A stretch of DNA of 64,000 nucleotides from Streptomyces sp. TSRI0107 (GTDB lineage Bacteria; Actinomycetota; Actinomycetes; Streptomycetales; Streptomycetaceae): assembly GCF_001905845.1 (NCBI RefSeq), contig NZ_LIVZ01000003.1:496001-560000 (forward strand), given 5' to 3'. Both the position numbers and the translations under genes were made by a program. Position 1 is the stretch's first letter. Every line of letters starts with the position of its first letter. Positions 16,041 to 23,970 of this stretch are shown in pieces. The notes under the pieces are model-generated. The model did not search any database. It was not told the DNA's origin and saw nothing but the letters and a program-made list of their open reading frames with translations.

Positions 16041-16392
16041 TGAGTACCTCCTCCAGGAGCGCGATGTCGGGCCCGCGACCGGCGTCGTGCGCCGGGATGG
16101 GATCACGGGCTTCGACGTGGCCTTCCTGCAACAGGTCGGCCAGCAGCACCGCGAGAATGTTGAAGGGCAGCCCCAGGTGGGCGCCGAGCTCGGCCACCGA
16201 CAGCGGATCGCGGCAGCGCCGCAGGATGTCCGCGTACTCGTGCTGCATGCCCGGCGCCGGGGCGGCGCGGGAGACGATGAGGGTCGCCACGTCGAGGCTC
16301 GACGCCGAACCGCCCGGTCCGCTACGCCCCTTGGTGAGGACGTAGTAACGCTCGAGACCGGACGGGTCGGTCGGCCGGCGGGGAGCACTCAT
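16021..16392 (-). CDS. cvnC: Conservon DUF742 protein CvnC
   Basis: A 123-aa winged-helix-like DUF742 protein. Diagnostic stretches are RYYVLTKGRS near the N terminus and HEYADILRRCRDPLSVAELG then LPFNILAVLLADLLQEG. The helix-turn-helix-like core is thought to mediate protein contacts within the conservon complex. ATG 16392 overlaps the cvnB stop in ATGA, and its own stop lies inside cvnD. Length is typical for the family. Confidence 0.95.
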   Translation of the reverse strand: MSAPRRPTDPSGLERYYVLTKGRSGPGGSASSLDVATLIVSRAAPAPGMQHEYADILRRCRDPLSVAELGAHLGLPFNILAVLLADLLQEGHVEARDPIPAHDAGRGPDIALLEEVLSGLERL

Positions 16393-16799
16393 CCAGAGTG
16401 CTCCTCCAGGCGCGGAGTGGTGCCGAGGAGTTCACCCATCCTGCGGGCCAGGTCCCTCATCTGATGGCCGAGCAGGCCCTGGTCGAGGCCTTCGCGGGCG
16501 AGCACGCCGAGATACGTCTCGACGCCCGCGCGGACGACGAAGAGGTGTCCGCCGTCGACCTCGATCATCGCCAGCCGCAGGTTCCCCGCGTACTTGGGGA
16601 ACTGCTCGGCGACCGGCTGGGCGAGGGCCTGGAGGCCGGCCACCACGGCCGCGAAGCGGTCCACGTCGTCCGGGTCCTCGGCGCCGAAGGAGGTGATGGC
16701 CTTGCCGTCGCTGGAGGCCACGAGGGCGAAGCGGATCTCCGGGATGCTCTCCACCAGATCGCGGAGCGCCCAGCTCACGTCGGTTCCCTGTTGCGTCAT
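16389..16799 (-). CDS. cvnB: Conservon roadblock/LC7 protein CvnB
   Basis: A 136-aa roadblock/LC7-domain protein, a likely activator or scaffold for the CvnD GTPase. The fold is seen from SWALRDLVESIPEIRFALVA and SSDGKAITSFGAE through NLRLAMIEVDGGHLFVVRAG. Roadblock proteins pair with small GTPases across bacteria (established). It begins 5 bp after cvnA and overlaps cvnC by 4 bases. Confidence 0.95.
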   Translation of the reverse strand: MTQQGTDVSWALRDLVESIPEIRFALVASSDGKAITSFGAEDPDDVDRFAAVVAGLQALAQPVAEQFPKYAGNLRLAMIEVDGGHLFVVRAGVETYLGVLAREGLDQGLLGHQMRDLARRMGELLGTTPRLEEHSG

Positions 16800-16804
16800 G
16801 TGGA

Positions 16805-18526
16805 CTAGTCGCTCTCTTCAGTGCGGTGCTCGGCGGACTCGCGTCCGGCGGTGGTTGCGCGGTCGGTGGCCGGGCCGGAGTCCTCTCCGGGCAGGCGTCC
16901 GGCGGAGGCGAAGGCGGCCAGGCCGGCGAAGGAGGCGTCCGGCGGGACGGCGGGGACGGCGGTGTCCTCACCGGCCGGACCGGTGCGCTCGGCCGGCTGG
17001 TGCCGGGCCGGCTCGCTGCGCCTGCTGCGGCGCCGGGGCAGTCCGCCGGGCGTGGTCTCACCGGCGTCGGCGGCCTCCGCCGGGGCCTGGGCGGGCACCG
17101 TGACCGGCGCGGCTGCGGGGGCGGCGGCCGCGGCGGGGACGGCGGGGGTTGCCGCGGGCAGCGGGCTGAAGTACTTGTGCGGGACCACGACCACCACCGA
17201 GGTGCCGAGCCAGGGCGAGTCGGCGAAGGTGACCCGGATGCCGTAGCGGCGGGCGAGGGCGCCGACGACCCGCAGGCCGATGTTGGCGTCCTCCGAGATG
17301 CCGCCGAGGCCGGGCCCGGACGCGGTGCCGGCGAGGGCGTGCTCGGCCTCGCGCTTCTTCTCGTCGCTCAGGCCCTTGCCGGAGTCCTGGATCTCGATGC
17401 CGACGCCGTTCGGCACCTCCTTGCCGGAGACGAGCACGGGCTCGGTGGGCGGCGAGTAGCGGGTGGCGTTGTCCAGGAGGTGCGCGAAGATCAGCGTGAG
17501 GTGGTCCACCAGACCGCCGTCCACGCCGAGTTCGGGCAGATGGCGTACGTCGACGCGGTGGAACTCCTTGATCCGGCCGATGCCGCCGCGGACCACGCTG
17601 AGCAGGCGCTGCGGCTCCTGCCACTGCCGTCCCGGGCGGTCCGAGCCGCCGAGCACGCCGATGCTGGCGGCGAGACAGTCGGCGGGGCCGATCGCCTGGT
17701 CCAGTTCCATCAGGCCGCGCGCGACGGCCGGGAGACGGCCGTGCTCGCCCTGCAGTTCGTGCAGCCGGCCGCGCAGCTTGCTGGTGAGGACGTGGATCCG
17801 GTTGCCGATACCGACGACGGCCTGCTCGGCGGAGGTGGAGCGGTTGAACTCCTCCTCGACGCCGATCAGCGCGGTGCGCAACACCTTGCGGAGGTCGGCC
17901 TGGAGTTCGACCGCGACCTTGGCGGACCGGTCCACCGAGGGCAGCAGGTCGTCGATGGCGTCACCGGCGCGCAGCCGGTTCAGCGCCTCGGGAAGCTGCT
18001 TGTCGGCGAGGTGGGACACCGCGGCCTGCTGGTGGGCGAGTTGCTCCTGCCACAGGCCGGTCTGCTCGGCGATCCGCGCCTCGTAGCCGTCGGCCTGTTC
18101 GGCGAGTCGTACCTCGTAGGCCTGGGACTGCTCGGCGATCCGTGCCTCGTAGGCCTCGGACTGCTCGACGAGTCGCGCCTCGTAGGCCCGCGACTGGTCG
18201 GTGAGCAGTTCCTCCTGGGCGGCGCGTTCGGCGGCGTGCTTGCGTTCCAGCCCGGCCATGTGCTGCTGCCACTGCTGGGAGTGCTCGGCCTGGGCGGCGC
18301 GGAACCCGCTCTCCGCACGGCGCAGCTGGGTCTGGGTGCGAATGAGCAGGCGCACACAGACCGAGCCGGCCGCCGTCGCCGCGGCGCCGGCGACGGCCGC
18401 GGTTATTCGCTCCGAGCTCATGAAAGTGGCGGCAACCGTCCCGCCCCCTAAGGCCAGTGGCATCAGCCACCAGCTGTACCAGGCGACAGGGGGCCGCGCC
18501 GCCGGCGGCGGAGTGGCGAGTTCCAT
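16805..18526 (-). CDS. cvnA: Conservon sensor histidine-kinase-like protein CvnA
   Basis: Membrane sensor of 573 aa that heads the cvn operon. Two membrane segments lie at about 15-35 and 40-60, followed by a long coiled coil containing four 11-residue repeats (about residues 114-157, AYEARxxEQxx type), a helical dimer region, and an HATPase (HLLDNATRYSPP, DSGKGLS, NIGLRVVGALARRYG at about 350-455). The tail is Ala/Pro-rich and probably disordered. A phospho-accepting His is not obvious, usual for CvnA. ATG 18526 is preferred because AAGGA lies 5 bases upstream; ATG 18532 is the alternative. Codon 26 is TTA (18449-18451), inside the first membrane segment, so expression may await bldA tRNA. 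Confidence 0.93.
   Translation of the reverse strand: MELATPPPAARPPVAWYSWWLMPLALGGGTVAATFMSSERITAAVAGAAATAAGSVCVRLLIRTQTQLRRAESGFRAAQAEHSQQWQQHMAGLERKHAAERAAQEELLTDQSRAYEARLVEQSEAYEARIAEQSQAYEVRLAEQADGYEARIAEQTGLWQEQLAHQQAAVSHLADKQLPEALNRLRAGDAIDDLLPSVDRSAKVAVELQADLRKVLRTALIGVEEEFNRSTSAEQAVVGIGNRIHVLTSKLRGRLHELQGEHGRLPAVARGLMELDQAIGPADCLAASIGVLGGSDRPGRQWQEPQRLLSVVRGGIGRIKEFHRVDVRHLPELGVDGGLVDHLTLIFAHLLDNATRYSPPTEPVLVSGKEVPNGVGIEIQDSGKGLSDEKKREAEHALAGTASGPGLGGISEDANIGLRVVGALARRYGIRVTFADSPWLGTSVVVVVPHKYFSPLPAATPAVPAAAAAPAAAPVTVPAQAPAEAADAGETTPGGLPRRRSRRSEPARHQPAERTGPAGEDTAVPAVPPDASFAGLAAFASAGRLPGEDSGPATDRATTAGRESAEHRTEESD
18056..18187 (-). repeat. Four 33-bp repeats in cvnA encoding 11-residue coiled-coil units
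   Basis: Four consecutive diverged 33-bp units encode AYEARLVEQSE, AYEARIAEQSQ, AYEVRLAEQAD and GYEARIAEQTG. The 11-residue period is that of a hendecad coiled coil. The units differ by a few substitutions and remain in frame. Confidence 0.85.
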
Positions 18527-18674
18527 CTGCATCCTTCGAAAACAACACGATCGATCAGGTGGGTGTGCATGGGGGACCGCACTCATGAGTACGCACCACG
18601 AGCCGACCGTTCGCGATCGCGTCAACTCGCAGCGCTGGACGGGAGCTTATCTGGTTTCAATGCGAAAGGATCAA

Positions 18675-18699
18675 CCTCACCACCGGTACGGAGGTGAGG
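18675..18699. terminator. Hairpin after the 283-aa lipoprotein gene
   Basis: CCTCACC and CCG pair with CGG and GGTGAGG around a GTA loop with one A-A mismatch. It lies 20 bases after the lipoprotein stop and upstream of cvnA, so it probably ends the former transcript and separates the two units. Confidence 0.5.
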
Positions 18700-18718
18700 G
18701 TTCCGTCACTCTCCGGGG

Positions 18719-19570
18719 TCAGCGGCAACCCATTCCGTCCGCGACCCTGGGCCAGGCCTCGACACCGTCGGGGGTGCGCACGTAGATCCTGGCGGGGTCG
18801 TCCGTCACCCAAAGTTCACGATCGTCACGGCGGAACCCGGTGTCGCGGGCGCCGGCGGGCATACGGGCGTCGCCGTCGTACGCGCCGGTGAGCATCCCGT
18901 CGGGCAGGACGCCCTCGGGGTCGCGGGCGTAGTTGCCGTCGTGGCCGCCGCCCAGCTCCAGGAAGTGGGCGGCCTGCCAGTCGCAGTGGGCCGGGCCCTT
19001 CGAGGAGTTCACTTCGGTGATCGGGACGCGATTGCCGTGCGCATCCGTCCAGATCTCGTACCACTGGGTGTCGGTGAAGCTCGCCGGCAGCTCCGCCGGG
19101 TCGCAGGAGGCAGAGGTCTCCGGTCCCCAACCCGGTGCGTTCTCGCGGTCCTTGGCGACGACGACCGCGACCTTCGTGCGTCCCGCGACGTCGTAGGAGA
19201 ACAGCACACGGTCGCGTTCCTCGCGCTCCACGCGGTAGCCGGAGCGCGGTACGCCGGGCTGCTCCATGTCGAAGTAGGCGGCCAGCCCCTCCTCGGGTGT
19301 GTCACCGCCGTCCCCCTCGCTCCACGCCTCGCCCGCGCCACCGGAGTAGATCTCCCCGTCGCACTCCAGCGCCCGCCCCGCCGCGCCCGACTCGATCCGG
19401 GTCGCCCGCGGGCCGTCCTCGTCGAGGTCCCGGGCCGGCACGTGCAGCGGTCCGCGGTACGGCGTGGCGGGCGGCGTGCCCTCGACCAGGATGTCCCCGT
19501 CACCGCCGCCGACGCATCCGCCGACCGCCGCGATCGTGAACACCGCGCCCGCCCAGAACCTGTTACGCAT
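18719..19570 (-). CDS. Putative secreted lipoprotein, unknown family
   Basis: A 283-aa protein with a short signal segment (FWAGAVFTIAAVGGC) and a possible lipobox ending AVGGC at Cys19, followed by a Gly/Asp-rich stretch. The mature part has several Cys (LECDGEIYSGG, SASCDPAELP, AHCDWQAAHFLEL, terminal GMGCR) that may form disulphides. I do not recognise the domain. DWQAAHFLEL and YARDPEGVL resemble stretches seen in secreted Streptomyces proteins without known function. It lies upstream of the conservon on the same strand, but a hairpin separates them. Confidence 0.8.
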   Translation of the reverse strand: MRNRFWAGAVFTIAAVGGCVGGGDGDILVEGTPPATPYRGPLHVPARDLDEDGPRATRIESGAAGRALECDGEIYSGGAGEAWSEGDGGDTPEEGLAAYFDMEQPGVPRSGYRVEREERDRVLFSYDVAGRTKVAVVVAKDRENAPGWGPETSASCDPAELPASFTDTQWYEIWTDAHGNRVPITEVNSSKGPAHCDWQAAHFLELGGGHDGNYARDPEGVLPDGMLTGAYDGDARMPAGARDTGFRRDDRELWVTDDPARIYVRTPDGVEAWPRVADGMGCR

Positions 19571-19672
19571 CCGCCGCCCCGTTCTCTGTTCACCGCCGTG
19601 ACGTTGCCGCTCCTGAGACGGGGTGAGGGGCCGGAACGTTCGTCCCGGGGGCGCAGGGCGGCGCTGTCCGGG

Positions 19673-20629
19673 TCAGCGGGTCGCGCGGAATGTCCGGCGG
19701 TAGGTCTGGGGTGAGACGCCGATCGCCGCGTTCAGATGCTGGCGCAGGGAGGCGCCGGTGGCGAAGCCGACCCGGGCCGCGATCTGGTCGACCGTCAGGT
19801 CGCTGGCCTCCAGCAGCTGGCGGGCCTGGGCGACGCGCTGCTGGACGATCCAGCGGCCGGGGCTGAGGCCCACCTCGTCGTGGAAGCGGCGGGCGAAGGT
19901 GCGCAGGCTCATCCGGGCGTGCGCGGCGAGTTCGGAGAGGGTCAGCGGCTGGTCGAGGTGCTGCAGGGCCCAGGCCCGGGTGGCTGCGGTGGCGGCGGCC
20001 CCGGTCTCGGGGACGGGCCGCTCGATGTACTGCGCCTGGCCGCCGTCCCGGAACGGCGGCACGACACAGCGCCGGGCGACGGTGTTGGCGAGGTGGCTGC
20101 CGTGGTCCTTGCGGATCAGGTGCAGGCAGACGTCGACGCCGGAGGCGGCCCCGGCCGAGGTGAGGAACGGGTGGTCGTCGACGAAGAGCACGTCGGGGTC
20201 CAGGTCGATGTGCGGGTACCTGCTGCGGAAGAGGTCGGCCACCTGCCAGTGGGTGGTGGCCCTGCGCCCGTCCAGCAGCCCGGCCGCGGCGAGCACGAAC
20301 GCACCGGTGCAGATGGACACCACCCGGGTGCCGGACCGGATGCGGGCGAGCGCGGCCCGTACGTCGTCGGGCAGCTCGGCGGTCACGGCGGACGGCGCGA
20401 CGGGGGCGACGACCACCGTGTCGGCGGTCTCCAGGGCCTCGGGACCGTGCTGCACACCGATCGTGAAGTCGGCGTTGCTGCGCACCGGCCGGCCGTCGAC
20501 GGTGCAGGTCAGCACCTCGTACCGGCCGTCGGCGGCGCCGAGGATACGGCTGGGGATGCCCAGCTCGAAGGGATAGACGCCGTCGAGCGCCAGGACCACG
20601 ACCCGTTCGGTCCGCCGTTCACCACGCAT
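19673..20629 (-). CDS. GlxA-family transcriptional regulator (DJ-1/PfpI + AraC HTH)
   Basis: Regulator of 318 aa. Residues 1-185 form a DJ-1/PfpI-like amidotransferase fold, with RVVSICTGAFVLAAAGLLDG carrying the nucleophile-elbow Cys position. Residues 225-315 form the two AraC helix-turn-helix motifs (LTLSELAAHARMSLRTFARR and LTVDQIAARVGFATGASLRQ). AdpA, the Streptomyces developmental regulator, has the same architecture, but this protein is shorter and its neighbours differ, so it is not assigned as AdpA. It is divergent from an MDR reductase, with a TGGCA-N4-TGCCA site between them. Confidence 0.93.
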   Translation of the reverse strand: MRGERRTERVVVLALDGVYPFELGIPSRILGAADGRYEVLTCTVDGRPVRSNADFTIGVQHGPEALETADTVVVAPVAPSAVTAELPDDVRAALARIRSGTRVVSICTGAFVLAAAGLLDGRRATTHWQVADLFRSRYPHIDLDPDVLFVDDHPFLTSAGAASGVDVCLHLIRKDHGSHLANTVARRCVVPPFRDGGQAQYIERPVPETGAAATAATRAWALQHLDQPLTLSELAAHARMSLRTFARRFHDEVGLSPGRWIVQQRVAQARQLLEASDLTVDQIAARVGFATGASLRQHLNAAIGVSPQTYRRTFRATR

Positions 20630-20649
20630 GGCACGATCCTATCGAAGAG

Positions 20650-20663
20650 TGGCAATCATGCCA
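20650..20663. promoter_or_regulatory. TGGCA-N4-TGCCA operator candidate
   Basis: A perfect inverted repeat, TGGCAATCATGCCA, in the 71-bp gap between the divergent GlxA regulator and MDR genes. TGGC-type half sites are typical for AraC/AdpA-class proteins, so the adjacent regulator is the likely binder. Confidence 0.5.
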
Positions 20664-20700
20664 TTGTCCGGGCGGGCGGAGCCCGGCAGGCTGGTTCACC

Positions 20701-21651
20701 ATGAACGATGTGAACACGATGCGAGCCATCAGCCAGGACGTCCTCGGCGGTCCCGAGGTCCTGAAGGTCGTCGAGCGGGAGCGGCCCGCTCCCCGGCCCA
20801 ACGAGGTACTGGTGCGGGTCCGGGCGGCCGGCGTCAATCCGACCGACTGGAAGCACCGCGCCACCGGCGGTTTCCTGGGCGAGCCGCCCTTCGTCCTGGG
20901 CTGGGACGTCTCCGGCGAGGTGGTGGAGACCGGCATCGGGGTGGCCGCCTTCCGGCCCGGCGACGAGGTCTTCGGCATGCTGCCGTACCCGTTCGGCCAC
21001 GGCTCGCACGCCGAGTACGTCACCGTCCCGGCCCGCGCCCTGGCGCCCAAGCCGGCCGGGATCGACCACACCCAGGCGGGCGCGCTGCCGCTGGTCTCGC
21101 TGACCGCGTGGCAGGCGCTGGTGGAGACGGCGGACCTGCGGTCCGGGCAGCGGGTGCTGATCCACGCGGCGGCCGGCGGGGTCGGGCACGTGGCCGTGCA
21201 GATCGCCAAGGCGCGCGGCGCGTACGTGATCGGCACGGCGAGCGCCGGCAAGCACGACTTCCTGCGGGAGCTGGGCGCGGACGAGGTGATCGACTACCGG
21301 GAGACGGACTTCGCCGAGGCGGTCAAGGACGTCGACGTCGTCCTGGACACGATCGGCGGCGACACGTCCGTGCGCTCGCTGCGGGTCCTGCGTCCGGGCG
21401 GGCTGGTGGTCTCGATCCTCCCGGTCGGGTCGGACGACTTCTACGAGGAGGCCGACCGGCTCGGAGTGCGGGCGCTGCGGATGCTGGTGGACGCCGACCG
21501 CACCGGCATGCGCGCGATCGCCGAACTGGTCGAGGCGGGGCAGCTGCGCGCCACGATCGCGGGCACGTTCCCGCTGGCCGAGGCGGCCGAGGCGCACCGG
21601 CTCGGCGACACCGGCCGGACCACCGGGAAGCTGGTGCTGCTGATGGACTGA
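20701..21651 (+). CDS. NADP-dependent MDR oxidoreductase (quinone reductase-like)
   Basis: Zinc-free medium-chain reductase of 316 aa. The GroES-like half includes VRAAGVNPTDWKHRATGGFL; the Rossmann half has the nucleotide motif HAAAGGVGHVAVQIAKARGA, and the chain ends GKLVLLMD. The catalytic-zinc ligands of alcohol dehydrogenases are absent, as in QOR-type enzymes, so reduction of quinones or enones with NADPH is likely. ATG 20701 is used; no strong ribosome site precedes it, and ATG 20719 is an alternative. It is divergent from, and probably regulated by, the GlxA-type protein. Confidence 0.92.
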   Translation: MNDVNTMRAISQDVLGGPEVLKVVERERPAPRPNEVLVRVRAAGVNPTDWKHRATGGFLGEPPFVLGWDVSGEVVETGIGVAAFRPGDEVFGMLPYPFGHGSHAEYVTVPARALAPKPAGIDHTQAGALPLVSLTAWQALVETADLRSGQRVLIHAAAGGVGHVAVQIAKARGAYVIGTASAGKHDFLRELGADEVIDYRETDFAEAVKDVDVVLDTIGGDTSVRSLRVLRPGGLVVSILPVGSDDFYEEADRLGVRALRMLVDADRTGMRAIAELVEAGQLRATIAGTFPLAEAAEAHRLGDTGRTTGKLVLLMD

Positions 21652-21846
21652 GGCGGTGCCGTCGACCGCGTCGTCGGCGTCGTCAGCGGCCGTGTCTCGC
21701 CACTTCGCTCACGACACGAAAGAACTCGGTCGCAATTCACAGACATATGACAATCGAACATGCTGAAATTCAGTCCGCGAGGGTAACTTGCAGGGCAGGG
21801 CGCGCAGTTGTGCGCCGACTCGGGGCTGGTTGGAGGCGATGTCGTC

Positions 21847-22221
21847 GTGCAGCAGGAGCCTGCACCGCTCTCCCGGTATGTGCGCGTCCTCCAGGACCGT
21901 GGCCACACGGTCCTGGAGTTCCGCGGGGAGATCGACATCGTCGCGGCCGAGGAGATCGCCCCGCACCTGGACGACGCGACCGCGTCGCCCGCCCCGCGGA
22001 TCGTGATCGACCTCGGCCCGGTCGAGTTCTTCGACGCGTCCGGGCTGCGCCTGCTGTACCGGGCCCGCAGCCGGGTGCTCTCCCGCGGTGGACGGCTGTC
22101 CCTGGTCTGCGCCCACCCGCAGACCCTGCGGGTGCTGCGCACCGCGGGCCTGTTACGGCTGCTGCCCGCGCAGCCGACCCGGGACGCCGCCCTCGACCGT
22201 CCCGAGAGCCCCGCCCGCTGA
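21847..22221 (+). CDS. STAS-domain anti-sigma-factor antagonist
   Basis: A 124-aa STAS protein. The fold is visible from YVRVLQDRGHTVLEFRGEID through IVIDLGPVEFFDASGLRLLY, where the Ser of DASGL is the usual phosphorylation site. Dephosphorylated STAS proteins bind anti-sigma kinases and free a sigma factor (known for the family). GTG 21847 is preferred, with GGAGG about 10 bases upstream. Codon 103 is TTA (22153-22155), rare in Streptomyces, so translation probably depends on bldA tRNA. The preceding 195 bp is relatively AT-rich around 21720-21790 and likely holds its promoter. No anti-sigma gene is adjacent. Confidence 0.92.
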   Translation: MQQEPAPLSRYVRVLQDRGHTVLEFRGEIDIVAAEEIAPHLDDATASPAPRIVIDLGPVEFFDASGLRLLYRARSRVLSRGGRLSLVCAHPQTLRVLRTAGLLRLLPAQPTRDAALDRPESPAR

Positions 22222-22410
22222 ACCCGCTCACTCGCTGAACCGCGTGAGCCGCCCCGCACCCACGGTCCGGCCGCCCTCGTCACCACGAACAGGGCGCAGA
22301 CCGCCGGTGCGCTCCCGCGCGCCCCGGCAAGGAGCGTAGATGGCCGACTGACCGGTCTGGGACGGGAACTGAGGGGCATTCGAACGGGTGGAGGAAGGTG
22401 GTGCGTCACC

Positions 22411-23064
22411 ATGGCGACTTCCCTCGGTCGGATACCGGGCTGGGCCAAGGCCCTGGCCGCCGTCGTGCTGGTGCTCGTGGTGCTGCTGGCCGGGCTGCGG
22501 CTGAGCGTGCTCCCGGGACTGAAGGACGTGTTCGGCACCGAGACCCACGACCGCTCCGGTCCGGCACTGCTCCGGTCGGTCCGGGACATCAGCCGCTACG
22601 AGGCGGCGTCCGGCAACTTCCAGGTGGTGGTGGACCTGGAGAAGGACACCAAGTACCTGCCGGACGCGGTGCGCGGCACCCGCACCCTGTACGTGGGCGC
22701 GGGCACCGTCGACGCGTACGTCGACCTCGGCAAGCTCGGCGAGGACGACGTGACGGTGAACGAGGACCGGACCTCGGCCACGCTGCGGCTGCCGCACGCG
22801 GCGCTCGGCACGCCGGCCCTCGACCCCGAGCGCTCCTACGCCGTCTCCAAGCAGCGCGGGCTCCTCGACCGGCTCGGTGACCTGTTCTCCGACAACCCGA
22901 ACGGCGAACAGGCCGTGCAGCGGCTCGCGGTGCGGCACATCGGCGAGGCGGCCAGGGACAGCGGACTGACCGCGCGGGCCGAGAAGAACACCACGGACAT
23001 GCTCGAGGGGCTGCTGGGCTCCCTCGGCTTCAAGGAGGTGCGGGTGCGCTACGGCAACGGCTGA
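22411..23064 (+). CDS. DUF4230 membrane-anchored protein
   Basis: A 217-aa protein with one N-terminal membrane segment (about 12-31) and a soluble DUF4230 domain outside. Family features: LLRSVRDISRYEAASGNFQV, VVDLEKD and VGAGTVDAYVDLGKLGEDDV, then paired conserved helices to the end (KNTTDMLEGLLGSLGFKEV). No catalytic residues can be named. ATG 22411 has AAGGTGG upstream. It is followed 74 bp later by a VanZ protein. Confidence 0.88.
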   Translation: MATSLGRIPGWAKALAAVVLVLVVLLAGLRLSVLPGLKDVFGTETHDRSGPALLRSVRDISRYEAASGNFQVVVDLEKDTKYLPDAVRGTRTLYVGAGTVDAYVDLGKLGEDDVTVNEDRTSATLRLPHAALGTPALDPERSYAVSKQRGLLDRLGDLFSDNPNGEQAVQRLAVRHIGEAARDSGLTARAEKNTTDMLEGLLGSLGFKEVRVRYGNG

Positions 23065-23138
23065 GCGGACTCCGCATCGAAGGACTCGCCGGGGGTAACC
23101 GGCTTGCTACAGACGGCAGTTGAAGACTGGAGGACGGC

Positions 23139-23693
23139 ATGGTACCGGGCGCCCTGCGCTCCCTGTTACCGTCGCGGCCGCGACCCGAGGAGGACAGCGG
23201 GCGCAAGCCCGCGCCCCGGCGGTTGCTCGCCGCCGGCGGCCGCGCGCTGGCGATGGTCTGCGCGTTCGTGATGATGGTGGCGTTCGCGGTGGTGCTGGCC
23301 CGGCTCACGCTGGAGCCCTCCCCCGCCTCCGAGGCGCTGACGCACAGCAATCTGCGTCCGGGCCGCTCCTTGCGGGCCTATCTGGACCAGCCCGCGCTGC
23401 GCGACGCGGTCAAGCAGGTCGGCGGCAATCTGCTGCTCGGCGTGCCCTTCGGCGTCCTCGTGCCGGTGCTCGCGCCCCGGGCGCGCGGCATCGTGCGGGT
23501 GCTGCTGCTCACCGCGTTCGTGATGCTGCTGGTGGAGCTGGCCCAGGGCTCGGTGGTGACGGGGCGCGCCTTCGACATCGACGACGTCATCCTCAACACG
23601 ACGGGCGCGCTGGCGGGCTATCTGCTGCTGGGACGGCGGCTGGGACGCGCGGTGCACGCGCGTGGCCGGCGTGATCGACGAGACGCCCCCTAG
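23139..23693 (+). CDS. VanZ-family membrane protein
   Basis: A 184-aa VanZ-like membrane protein. A cytosolic Pro/Arg-rich start is followed by a hydrophobic segment (MVCAFVMMVAFAVVLARL), the VanZ signature VGGNLLLGVPFGVLVPVL, a third segment (IVRVLLLTAFVMLLVELAQG) and FDIDDVILNTTGALAGYLLL. VanZ itself gives low-level teicoplanin resistance in enterococci, but most family members have no known role. Codon 10 is TTA (23166-23168), so it too may need bldA tRNA. The GGTAACC just upstream precedes the likely ribosome site GGAGGAC. Confidence 0.9.
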   Translation: MVPGALRSLLPSRPRPEEDSGRKPAPRRLLAAGGRALAMVCAFVMMVAFAVVLARLTLEPSPASEALTHSNLRPGRSLRAYLDQPALRDAVKQVGGNLLLGVPFGVLVPVLAPRARGIVRVLLLTAFVMLLVELAQGSVVTGRAFDIDDVILNTTGALAGYLLLGRRLGRAVHARGRRDRRDAP

Positions 23694-23926
23694 TGCGGCG
23701 TCCAGGTGAACTTGTCGCCGCCCACCCAGCGCACCACGTCCGGGTCGTCCAGGTCGTGCACCGTGATGCCGAAGGCGGCGGCGGTCCTCAGGACGTCGGT
23801 GACGGTCCTGGCCTGACCGACCACTTCGCCGTCGATCTCCATGATGCGGAACGGCGGGCTGCCCGGCTGTACACCGAGCACCATGATCCGCGGGTGGGAC
23901 ATATGCGGGCTCGCGACTTCGGTCAT
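23690..23926 (-). CDS. Conserved small protein, function unknown
   Basis: A 78-aa protein with no recognised family. Seen: hydrophobic strand PRIMVLGVQPG, then PPFRIMEIDGEVVGQARTV, a helix DVLRTAAAFGITVHDL and a tail VVRWVGGDKFTWTPH. Composition and third-position GC are those of a real gene. ATG 23926 is used; ATG 23902 (MSHPR) is equally possible, and neither has a strong ribosome site. Its end overlaps the end of the convergent VanZ gene by 4 bases. It lies 44 bp after topoisomerase IB on the same strand. Confidence 0.7.
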   Translation of the reverse strand: MTEVASPHMSHPRIMVLGVQPGSPPFRIMEIDGEVVGQARTVTDVLRTAAAFGITVHDLDDPDVVRWVGGDKFTWTPH

Positions 23927-23970
23927 GCCATAAAGCGTAGGACGGTTCCGGCCATCGGCATCCGGACGCG

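Noticed and set aside
19673..20629. Assignment of the GlxA-type regulator as AdpA
   Set aside because: The architecture is shared, but it is shorter and lies beside an MDR gene; nothing in the neighbourhood supports AdpA.
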